Source: an uncultured Bacteroidota bacterium (lineage in GTDB: Bacteria; Bacteroidota; Bacteroidia; Chitinophagales; Saprospiraceae). From it: a stretch of DNA of 9,133 bases. Position numbers and translations under genes: made by a program. Each line of letters starts with the position of its first letter. Within the stretch, counting starts at the first letter, position 1. The stretch spans positions 1 through 9,133 of the forward strand of contig CALEYM010000092.1 in assembly GCA_937926185.1 (NCBI GenBank), read 5' to 3'. This document shows, piece after piece, positions 1-5,101 of this stretch. The notes under the pieces are model-generated. The model saw only the letters and a program-made list of their open reading frames with translations, did no database searches and was not told where the DNA came from.

Positions 1-54
1 TAAACCCTCTAAACCCTCTAAACCCTCTAAACCCTCTAAACCCTCTAAACCCTC
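1..54 (+). repeat. 9-bp tandem repeat, six units of TAAACCCTC
   Basis: Six exact head-to-tail copies of TAAACCCTC fill positions 1-54 and may continue upstream of the window. The last unit ends 5 nt before the ATG at 60, so the array probably lies in the 5' leader or promoter of the metallopeptidase gene. Read in the metallopeptidase frame the array has no stop codon (it would encode Asn-Pro-Leu repeats), so an upstream start cannot be excluded from this window alone. A 10-bp relative of the unit lies upstream of the RidA-family gene in the same orientation relative to its start codon. Confidence 0.95.
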
Positions 55-59
55 TTTTA

Positions 60-806
60 ATGCGTCGCAAACAACAAAAATACAGCGCCAATATCACAGT
101 AAACGGCACGGAGTTGCCGGTGGAAGTGGTGTTCGAACACCGCGGCGGGCACCGTTACAGTATTTCGCGCAAGTGCATCCGCATGCGTTTGCCACTGGGT
201 TTGGCGGCGCCGGAGGTTCAAAGGCATCTGCTGGAGTTACAGAACTGGGTGGGTAAAGTGGCGGCCAAAAAAACGGCGCTGTTGCAACCGTTTACACCGA
301 AAAGTTACCGTAGCGGCGATCCGATCACCGTGGGTAAGCGCCAGTACGTGCTGGATATCGTATCGGAGGAGCGCGGATCGCATACCGGCAAACTGATCGG
401 CAACACCATTGCCTTGCGACTGAGCAGCCGGGCCTCGGAAGCCCAGCAGGCTAAAGCCGTACGCACGCTGCTTTCCCGGATCATAGCAGGCGATTTTCAG
501 GCGGAAATTGAACAACGGGTTTTTTCCTGGAACCGCCGCACTTTCAACCGGCCCATCAAAGGTATATTTCTGAAATACAACCACTCCAACTGGGGCAGCT
601 GCTCCCGCAACGGCAACGTCAACCTCTCCACCCGCCTGCTGTTCGCCCCTGAAGAAGTGCAGGACTATGTCATACTCCACGAACTGGCCCACCTCGTGGA
701 ACTCAATCACTCCGACCGGTTTTGGGCACTCATCGAGACCTTTATGCCGGATTACCGGGAGCGGGAAAAGTGGCTGAACAAACATGGGGGCTTATGCGAT
801 TTTTGA
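60..806 (+). CDS. YgjP-like (DUF45) zinc metallopeptidase domain protein
   Basis: This is a 248-residue protein of the YgjP/DUF45 family, related to the SprT/WSS1-type gluzincin-like metallopeptidases. The C-terminal half carries the family signatures in order: NWGSCS at residues 177-182, the zinc-binding HELAH at 207-211 (His207 and His211 as ligands, Glu208 as the catalytic base), and N-H-S-D-R-F-W at 216-222 with His217 as the likely third ligand, followed by a P-D-Y motif. The N-terminal half has the Arg-rich beta-strand region usual for the family. There is no signal peptide or membrane segment, so a cytoplasmic location is expected. The length is normal for the family and all key residues are present. 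The physiological substrate is unknown even for well-studied members. The ATG at 60 is the first in frame and lies directly after the tandem repeat. The gene ends 1 nt before the haemoglobin ATG, which suggests a two-gene operon. Confidence 0.9.
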   Translation: MRRKQQKYSANITVNGTELPVEVVFEHRGGHRYSISRKCIRMRLPLGLAAPEVQRHLLELQNWVGKVAAKKTALLQPFTPKSYRSGDPITVGKRQYVLDIVSEERGSHTGKLIGNTIALRLSSRASEAQQAKAVRTLLSRIIAGDFQAEIEQRVFSWNRRTFNRPIKGIFLKYNHSNWGSCSRNGNVNLSTRLLFAPEEVQDYVILHELAHLVELNHSDRFWALIETFMPDYREREKWLNKHGGLCDF

Positions 807-807
807 T

Positions 808-1203
808 ATGAAACCGGACATCAGCGATAAAAGCGACATTAAAATCTTAATAGACGCTTTTTATGAAAAAGTAAAAGCCGACCCCGTCATCGGCTATATT
901 TTCAACGACATTGCCAAAGTCGACTGGCCGCGGCACCTGCCCGTCATGTACGACTTTTGGGAATTCCTGCTGCTTAACGGGAAAAATTATACTGGCAATC
1001 CTATCCAAAAGCATTTTGACCTGCATGGAAAACACCCGTTAAAGGCCGAACATTTCGACCGTTGGCTGCTCCTGTTTCAGTCCACCGCAGACGAGTTGTT
1101 TTCCGGACCCGTGGCCGAAGATGCCAAAAGCCGGGCGGCTGCCATTGCAGGCGTGTGGAAACCAAAATTCGTTCACCCGGGTGGCATTGGGAAGGTTTCC
1201 TGA
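808..1203 (+). CDS. Group III truncated haemoglobin
   Basis: This 131-residue protein resembles group III truncated haemoglobins such as Campylobacter Ctb. Aligned by eye to the remembered Ctb pattern, Tyr19 (in F-Y-E-K-V) fits the B10 position, His43 (in W-P-R-H) fits distal E7, His69 (in Y-T-G-N-P-I-Q-K-H) fits the haem-ligating proximal F8, and Trp86 (in H-F-D-R-W-L) fits the G8 tryptophan. The D-F-W-E-F-L-L block at 49-55 is also typical. Likely roles are binding O2 or NO, or handling nitrosative or peroxide stress; this is inferred from the family. The protein has no signal peptide. The ATG at 808 is preferred over the in-frame ATG at 784, because it comes 1 nt after the upstream stop and puts the conserved Tyr at the expected distance from the N-terminus. 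It converges on the phosphatase gene with a 22-nt gap, and no terminator is evident between them. Confidence 0.88.
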   Translation: MKPDISDKSDIKILIDAFYEKVKADPVIGYIFNDIAKVDWPRHLPVMYDFWEFLLLNGKNYTGNPIQKHFDLHGKHPLKAEHFDRWLLLFQSTADELFSGPVAEDAKSRAAAIAGVWKPKFVHPGGIGKVS

Positions 1204-1225
1204 GCTTTGGTGAAAACCCGCAAGG

Positions 1226-2875
1226 CTATTTGAGCAGCGCCTCAATCACCTTCCCAGTATTCCCGTTCGGCTCCATGATACGCAGCATGGCCGCCAGGGT
1301 GGGCGCGATATCAGTCACACTTACCGGCGCGAAAGAAGCGCCGGAAGGGACGCGCCAACCGTACCAAACCAGCGGCACGTGCGTATCGTAGGAATACGGC
1401 GACCCATGCGTGGTGCCGCCGTGGCTGAAGGTCTTATCATCGGCGTGCCAGGCGGGCTCCAGGTTGAAGATCACGTCGCCCGAACGGCGCGGGTGAATAC
1501 CCCGGCGATGCTCGGGGGCATAAGGATAGTCGTCGGGCAATGCCATGAGGTCGCGGCGGCTCCAGGCATCGTACACGCCGGGCTGGGCGCGCAGGTATTT
1601 GACCAGCGCCTGCGCGGCGTCTTCCGACTCGATGCCGGCATCGCGCAGGGAAACGTGGTCGAGCCACACCTGCTGGTTGCTGGCTTCAAAAACGAAATCG
1701 CCCTTTTTGCCGAACTCGGTTTGAATGGCTTCGTTGAGCGGCATCTCCGCTTTACTTTCCGCATAAACGCCCGCGGGCACTTCCAGGTCTTCCAGGTGCA
1801 CAGGCGTTTCAGCCCCACCGTGGTCCGAAGTCAGGAACACGAGCACATTGTTTTTTCCGAATTTTTGGTCCAGGTAGGTGAACAGGCGGGCCAGGTCGGC
1901 GTCGAGGCGCAGATAGGCGTCCTGGGTTTCTTCGGCATGTATGCCCCATTGGTGGCCGATGTAGTCGGTGGCGGAAAAACTCAGGCACAGGAAATCCGGC
2001 ACAGCATCGGCGCCGAGTTCCATTTTTTCAATGGCTTCCAGGGCAAAATCGAGCGTGAGGCTGTTTCCAAAAGGCGTGAAGCGCAGCACGGTATAGCCGA
2101 ATTTTTTCTTCAGGGCCGGCAAATCGTGCGGGAATCCACCGGGCATACCGATATATTTTCCGTCGTCGTACCGGTCCCAGCCGGCAAAACTTTCGTCGTA
2201 GGGTTGGGGTAGCAGGCGCGTCCAGGGCGTTGCCGTATACTCATCGGCCAGGCGGCGGGCATTAAAATCCTGCACCCATTGCGGCAGACCCAGGGAATCG
2301 GGGTAATACGTGGAAGTGATCCAGTTTCCGCCTTTATCGTCGAACCAATAGCAGGCATTAGGGATATGGCCCGCGGGCAGAATGCTCCCGCGATCTTTGA
2401 GACAGATACCCACCACTTTTGATTTGAAATTATTGGACAAACGCAGTTCGTCGGTGATGGTGGTGCTCAGCAATACCCTCGGAGAATGTTGCCCGACGCG
2501 TCCTTCTCCGCCCACGGTTTTTACCGCGGTGTCGGTGGTCACATAGCGGTGCTTGCCCCATTCGGGGTCCCACCATTCGTTGGCAATAATGCCGTTGACA
2601 GCGGGAGTAGTACCGGTGTAAATGGCCGCGTGGCCGGGTCCGGTATAGGTGGGCACGTAGTTAAAATGCGTGTTTTCACAGGAAAATCCTTCCCTCAACA
2701 GGCGTTTGAAACCGCCGGAACCATACTTATCCGAATAGCGATATAAAAAGTCGTATCGCATCTGATCCACCGCGATGCCGATAATGAGGCGCGGCGGCGC
2801 CGGGGCTTGCGCGGAAAGGGTGGCGGTGAAACTGGCAAAGAGCAGCAATGCAGGGAGGGGCAGGAATTTGTTCAT
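1226..2875 (-). CDS. pafA: PafA-type secreted alkaline phosphatase (nucleotide pyrophosphatase/phosphodiesterase fold)
   Basis: This 549-residue protein belongs to the alkaline phosphatase superfamily, PafA subgroup, which are calcium-insensitive phosphate-irrepressible monoesterases of Bacteroidota. The residues expected from the Elizabethkingia PafA active site are all present at nearly the same numbers: Asp37 (A-V-D-Q-M-R), the nucleophile Thr78 (Y-V-P-T-Y-T-G-P-G-H), Asn99, Lys160 and Arg162 (L-K-D-R-G-S), Asp304 and His308 (A-T-D-Y-I-G-H), Asp351 and His352 (T-S-D-H-G-G), and His490 (T-H-G-S-P). The Lys/Arg pair argues for monoesterase rather than diesterase activity. A Sec signal peptide covers about residues 1-22 (hydrophobic core, then S-A-Q-A), so the enzyme should act in the periplasm or outside the cell to release phosphate from organic esters. 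It shows no T9SS tail. It is transcribed divergently from sufU and has no obvious operon partner. Confidence 0.93.
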   Translation of the reverse strand: MNKFLPLPALLLFASFTATLSAQAPAPPRLIIGIAVDQMRYDFLYRYSDKYGSGGFKRLLREGFSCENTHFNYVPTYTGPGHAAIYTGTTPAVNGIIANEWWDPEWGKHRYVTTDTAVKTVGGEGRVGQHSPRVLLSTTITDELRLSNNFKSKVVGICLKDRGSILPAGHIPNACYWFDDKGGNWITSTYYPDSLGLPQWVQDFNARRLADEYTATPWTRLLPQPYDESFAGWDRYDDGKYIGMPGGFPHDLPALKKKFGYTVLRFTPFGNSLTLDFALEAIEKMELGADAVPDFLCLSFSATDYIGHQWGIHAEETQDAYLRLDADLARLFTYLDQKFGKNNVLVFLTSDHGGAETPVHLEDLEVPAGVYAESKAEMPLNEAIQTEFGKKGDFVFEASNQQVWLDHVSLRDAGIESEDAAQALVKYLRAQPGVYDAWSRRDLMALPDDYPYAPEHRRGIHPRRSGDVIFNLEPAWHADDKTFSHGGTTHGSPYSYDTHVPLVWYGWRVPSGASFAPVSVTDIAPTLAAMLRIMEPNGNTGKVIEALLK

Positions 2876-2907
2876 TGTATCTGTAATAATGATGACTTCG
2901 AGGGCCG

Positions 2908-2915
2908 CAAAGATG
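2908..2915 (-). promoter_or_regulatory. Candidate -7 promoter box for the phosphatase gene
   Basis: On the minus strand this reads CATCTTTG, one mismatch from the Bacteroidota -7 consensus TAnnTTTG. It sits about 33 nt before the ATG at 2875. No clear TTG -33 element is present. This is weak support based on pattern only. Confidence 0.35.
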
Positions 2916-2960
2916 CGGAATATCCCGAAAGCCGAAAAGCCGGAAAAATGATGAATAGGT

Positions 2961-2968
2961 TAATTTTG
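2961..2968 (+). promoter_or_regulatory. Candidate -7 promoter box for sufU
   Basis: TAATTTTG is an exact match to the Bacteroidota -7 consensus TAnnTTTG, 80 nt before the sufU ATG at 3048. A TTG -33 element is not evident at the expected spacing. Transcription would start near 2974, giving a leader of about 75 nt. Confidence 0.5.
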
Positions 2969-2971
2969 AGG

Positions 2972-2984
2972 CTGAAACTTTCAG
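2972..2984. promoter_or_regulatory. 13-bp palindrome at the predicted sufU transcription start
   Basis: CTGAAA and TTTCAG flank a single central C, a perfect 6-bp inverted repeat. It lies 4 bp downstream of the candidate -7 box, where a bound repressor would block initiation. An operator role is inferred from position and symmetry. No known regulator motif was recognised. Confidence 0.35.
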
Positions 2985-2985
2985 G

Positions 2986-3019
2986 CTGCGCCAAACAGCG
3001 GCGCAGGTTGTTTTGTTTT
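2986..3019 (+). terminator. Terminator-like hairpin with T-rich tail in the sufU leader
   Basis: CTGCGCC (2986-2992) pairs with GGCGCAG (3000-3006) across a 7-nt loop, giving a GC-rich 7-bp stem. A T-rich tract, GTTGTTTTGTTTT (3007-3019), follows directly. It lies between the candidate promoter and the sufU ATG, so it could act as a leader attenuator. No upstream plus-strand gene needs a terminator here, because the phosphatase gene is transcribed the other way. Confidence 0.45.
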
Positions 3020-3047
3020 ATCCCCAAAAATTCAACGAACGGGATTA

Positions 3048-3494
3048 ATGGAGACCCAAAGCGGAGATTTGTATCACAAACTCATCCTGGAACACAACCG
3101 TGCTCCCCTGTATTTTGAAAAACGTCCGGATGCCATGCGGGTGGTGGATGCCACGAATCCGTTGTGCGGCGACAAGTTTAAAATTTTCATGGATATTGAA
3201 AATCAAACGATTGTGCGCGCTACTTTTCACGGCTATGGCTGCGCGGTCTCCAAAGCCTCGGCATCCGTTTTAATGCAAAAGATACAAGGGCGGCCTGTTG
3301 CAGAGGCGCTGACATTAGTACGCGCATTTTTAACCCGGATTAATCCCGCCAGCCATGACGCGCAGCCTCCTGCGCCGCCGGATGAAGAAACGAAGGCTTT
3401 TCTTCCGGTAAAAAACTATCCGGGCCGTCTGAAATGCGCTACCTTAGCATGGGAGGCATTAGAGGCAGACATAAAGGACTTACAGCCTGCATAA
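3048..3494 (+). CDS. sufU: SufU-type iron-sulfur cluster assembly scaffold/sulfur-transfer protein
   Basis: This 148-residue protein has the NifU-N/IscU/SufU fold signatures: N-P-L-C-G-D with Cys40 and Asp42, G-Y-G-C-A-V-S-K-A-S with Cys65, and R-L-K-C-A-T-L with Cys130. The Cys65-Cys130 spacing of 65 residues is about 20 longer than in IscU; this insertion is the hallmark of SufU, which accepts persulfide sulfur from the cysteine desulfurase SufS, with the cysteines and Asp acting as zinc ligands. The protein is cytoplasmic, of normal length, and all ligands are intact. It stands apart from any suf operon genes in this window. Its leader has a consensus -7 box, a palindrome at the start site and a terminator-like hairpin, suggesting individual regulation. 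Its stop codon is only 2 nt from the end of the convergent RidA-family gene. Confidence 0.9.
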   Translation: METQSGDLYHKLILEHNRAPLYFEKRPDAMRVVDATNPLCGDKFKIFMDIENQTIVRATFHGYGCAVSKASASVLMQKIQGRPVAEALTLVRAFLTRINPASHDAQPPAPPDEETKAFLPVKNYPGRLKCATLAWEALEADIKDLQPA

Positions 3495-3496
3495 TA

Positions 3497-3928
3497 TCAA
3501 TCTGTGCCCCCGACCACTGCGATACATTTTAACTCTATGGCAATAGGCGTTGGCAGGCGGTCGATCCCCACGGTAGTGCGGCAGGGCTGGTTATCCCTGA
3601 AATATTCGGCGTAAAGGCGGTTAAAAGTATGAAAATCGCGTTCCATGTTGGTCAGGAAAACTGTCACGTCGATCAGGTCTTCCCAACGGGCGCCGCTGGC
3701 TTCGAGTACGGCGCGCACGTTGCGGAACACGGAGTGTGCCTGCGCTTCAAAATCAAATTCGGTGTAATTGCCCGCCGCACTGCGCTGCAATCCCGGCACG
3801 CCGTCGGACTGTGGATCGCGGGGGCCAATGCCGGAGAGAAACAATAGATTGCCCACCCGGCGTGCGTGCGGGTAAAGCCCCACTGGTTTGGGAGCGTTTT
3901 GCGCGTCGAATTTTTCAGAATAAGCCAT
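3497..3928 (-). CDS. RidA/YjgF/UK114 family protein, resembling 2-aminomuconate deaminase
   Basis: This is a 143-residue single-domain RidA-family protein. Arg117 (in C-R-T-T-V-G) and Glu132 (in I-E-L-K) are spaced like Arg105 and Glu120 of E. coli RidA, which bind the carboxylate and activate water for imine hydrolysis. The motifs Y-P-H-A-R-R near 19-24, L-S-G-I-G-P-R-D-P at 31-39, V-F-L-T-N-M at 90-95 and L-P-T-P-I-A at 125-130 resemble the 2-aminomuconate deaminases of the kynurenine/3-hydroxyanthranilate and 2-nitrobenzoate pathways more than generic RidA, and the length also fits. No other tryptophan-catabolic gene is in the window, so the substrate is inferred; general enamine/imine deaminase activity is the alternative. 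It is expected to be cytoplasmic and trimeric. The start at 3928 lies 13 nt downstream of two 10-bp repeats. Confidence 0.88.
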   Translation of the reverse strand: MAYSEKFDAQNAPKPVGLYPHARRVGNLLFLSGIGPRDPQSDGVPGLQRSAAGNYTEFDFEAQAHSVFRNVRAVLEASGARWEDLIDVTVFLTNMERDFHTFNRLYAEYFRDNQPCRTTVGIDRLPTPIAIELKCIAVVGGTD

Positions 3929-3931
3929 GGT

Positions 3932-3961
3932 GGGATGTTTATGAGGGTTTATGAGGGTTTA
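3932..3961 (-). repeat. Two 10-bp repeats TAAACCCTCA plus a degenerate third, in the ridA-like leader
   Basis: On the minus strand, 3961-3952 and 3951-3942 are identical copies of TAAACCCTCA. A decayed third unit follows at 3941-3932, immediately before the start codon at 3928. The first nine bases equal the unit repeated six times at 1-54, and both arrays read in the same orientation toward a start codon. Confidence 0.85.
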
Positions 3962-3968
3962 GTTGGGG

Positions 3969-3976
3969 CAAAAGTA
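3969..3976 (-). promoter_or_regulatory. Candidate -7 promoter box for the RidA-family gene
   Basis: On the minus strand this reads TACTTTTG, an exact TAnnTTTG match. Initiation about 7 nt downstream would put the 5' end of the mRNA at or next to the TAAACCCTCA repeats, making them nearly the whole leader. No convincing -33 TTG is seen. Confidence 0.5.
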
Positions 3977-3989
3977 ATAATCCGGGGCC

Positions 3990-4064
3990 GGGCGTGTTCA
4001 AAAAAGTATGTCATTGCGGTTTTCACAACGTAACTGAAACTGACATACTTTTTTGAACATGCTC
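3990..4064. repeat. Perfect 19-bp inverted repeat (hairpin or small mobile-element relic) in a divergent intergenic region
   Basis: Positions 3995-4013 and 4041-4059 are exact reverse complements of 19 bp around a 27-nt spacer. As plus-strand RNA the stem can extend outward to 3990/4064, with G-C, C-G and G-C pairs and two G-U wobbles (3994/4060 and 3991/4063). On the minus-strand RNA those two positions would be C-A mismatches. The arms contain six-base A/T runs and are AT-rich between GC-rich flanks. The element lies between two divergent genes, so it ends no annotated transcript. It could be a MITE-like insertion, a regulatory hairpin, or paired protein-binding sites. Confidence 0.85.
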
Positions 4065-4078
4065 CAGGGGCCAGGCTG

Positions 4079-4098
4079 TAACATTTAGATAACATTTG
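4079..4098 (+). promoter_or_regulatory. Direct repeat TAACATTT x2, candidate promoter/operator of the DUF4252 gene
   Basis: TAACATTT occurs at 4079-4086 and again at 4090-4097, an 11-bp period that places both copies on one DNA face. The second copy is followed by G, giving TAACATTTG, which resembles a -7 box (TAnnTTTG) with one extra base. It lies about 42 nt before the ATG at 4140. Confidence 0.3.
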
Positions 4099-4139
4099 CC
4101 GTCTTCTTCGCATTACCTTCACTTTTTTAACTACCGGCT

Positions 4140-4910
4140 ATGAAACAATTTATCCTTTTGTTCGCAATCTTTCTGCTAAGTATTGCTCTGGCGCCTGCTC
4201 AAAATGATGTCTTCCAAAACTTTATCGAAAAGCACAAACAAGACCAAGGTATTACTTACGCCTACCTGAGCAAGGATCTGTTCGAAGTAGTTACAGAAAC
4301 CAATGTAAAAGAGAAAGACTGGAAGAAACTCCACAATGTGATCAAAAATATCGGCAGCCTGAGCATTCTTGCCGGCGACAGTATTGAAAACGCACTGTCA
4401 CTGTACCGGGAAGCCCGGGGCCTCGTTGTTTCCGGCAACTTTGACGAACTGCTGACTGTACGGGATGCGGAGGCTAAGGTACATATCTGGGCCCGATCGG
4501 AAGACGATCTTATAACCGACCTTGTTCTGCTGGTGGGGTCGCCAGGTGAATTCGTACTGATTTGTTTTGCCGGCGCAATCGAACTGGGTAATATCGCCGA
4601 ATTAGCGCACTTGTTTGAGGCCGGGGCCGCGGAAGAACTGGTTCGCAGTTCCGAGGCAGTCGCGGTGGAATTTTCCGTCAGTCCCAATCCCAACAACGGC
4701 GTGTTCAGGCTCAACTTTGACGGGCAGGACGACATGCCGCTCTTACTGAGCGTGATCGACCAGAGTGGCCGCCAGCTTTCGTCGATCCGCCTCGCGGGCG
4801 GCGTCGCACAGGAAGTGCGGCTTAACGATCTGCCATCAGGGAATTACTGGATACAATTGAAAACCCAAAAAGGGCGTATCGGTGTAAAACCCTTAAGGGT
4901 TATCCGGTAA
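4140..4910 (+). CDS. Secreted DUF4252-like protein with C-terminal T9SS sorting domain
   Basis: This is a 256-residue protein in three parts. Residues 1-20 form a Sec signal peptide (M-K-Q-F, hydrophobic core, A-P-A before Q21). Residues about 24-160 resemble DUF4252: the I-T-Y-A-Y-L-S-K-D-L-F start near 38-48, V-H-I-W-A-R-S near 114-120, and an I-T-D-L-V-L-L block, then F-V-L-I-C-F-A-G-A-I-E-L. Residues about 178-256 form a T9SS type A sorting domain, with S-P-N-P-N-N-G at 181-187, a D-Q-S-G-R-Q turn, L-P-S-G-N-Y-W-I at 231-238, and a basic end. The protein is therefore predicted to cross the outer membrane by T9SS. DUF4252 proteins usually stand alone without this tail, often as lipoproteins near ECF sigma/anti-sigma genes. 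Function is unknown, and there is no sigma factor next to it here. The T9SS call is firmer than the DUF4252 call. Confidence 0.8.
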   Translation: MKQFILLFAIFLLSIALAPAQNDVFQNFIEKHKQDQGITYAYLSKDLFEVVTETNVKEKDWKKLHNVIKNIGSLSILAGDSIENALSLYREARGLVVSGNFDELLTVRDAEAKVHIWARSEDDLITDLVLLVGSPGEFVLICFAGAIELGNIAELAHLFEAGAAEELVRSSEAVAVEFSVSPNPNNGVFRLNFDGQDDMPLLLSVIDQSGRQLSSIRLAGGVAQEVRLNDLPSGNYWIQLKTQKGRIGVKPLRVIR

Positions 4911-4962
4911 ATTTTTAAAAATAAGCAGTACCGAAAAATATGGAGATATGAAAATAAGTTGT

Positions 4963-4970
4963 TATCTTTG
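4963..4970 (+). promoter_or_regulatory. Candidate -7 promoter box for the large surface protein
   Basis: TATCTTTG is an exact match to TAnnTTTG, about 130 nt before the ATG at 5102. It implies a leader of roughly 125 nt. No TTG is seen near -33. Confidence 0.55.
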
Positions 4971-4983
4971 ACATCTCCTTGTT

Positions 4984-5020
4984 AAGGTTTGGATTTGATC
5001 CAAAATATCCAACCTTTTTT
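4984..5020 (+). terminator. Hairpin with T-tract in the leader of the surface-protein gene
   Basis: Positions 4984-4994 pair with 5007-5016 (AAGGTT and GGAT against ATCC and AACCTT, with T4990 bulged) around a 12-nt loop, and TTTT follows to 5020. The stem is 10 bp but only four pairs are G-C. It lies just downstream of the candidate promoter, so it may attenuate the surface-protein transcript. It could equally terminate read-through from the gene ending at 4910. Confidence 0.4.
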
Positions 5021-5101
5021 AATCCGTTTGTTCGCTTGCTCATAATCGCCTGCTGTTCTTGGTACGTTCTGCCTAATGTTTTACCAAAAACGCAGATTAT
5101 G

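Noticed and set aside
1..54. Telomere-like repeat suggesting a eukaryotic or linear-replicon end
   Set aside because: The unit is 9 bp (TAAACCCTC), not the 7-bp plant-type CCCTAAA. The genes are clearly bacterial, and a relative of the unit also occurs internally at 3942-3961.
784..807. Earlier in-frame ATG for the globin
   Set aside because: It adds eight residues outside the globin fold and overlaps the peptidase gene. The ATG at 808 gives the length and B10 position expected for group III globins.
1204..1225. Possible terminator between the globin and the phosphatase genes
   Set aside because: Only a 3-bp GGT/ACC stem can be drawn in the 22-nt gap and no T-run follows.
1379..2212. Long plus-strand open frame opposite the phosphatase gene
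   Set aside because: It is antisense to a gene whose protein carries a full PafA active site. Its translation shows no recognisable domain, and high GC makes such open frames common.
4888..4922. Palindromes AACCCTTAAGGGTT (4888-4901) and ATTTTTAAAAAT (4911-4922) at the end of the DUF4252 gene
   Set aside because: Both are exact but have no loop, and the first is coding. The second is a simple A/T run. Neither makes a convincing terminator.
4979..5098. 40-codon N-terminal extension of the surface protein from a TTG start
   Set aside because: It would overlap the predicted leader hairpin and bury the signal peptide 41 residues inside the protein. The ATG pair at 5099/5102 directly precedes a normal signal peptide.
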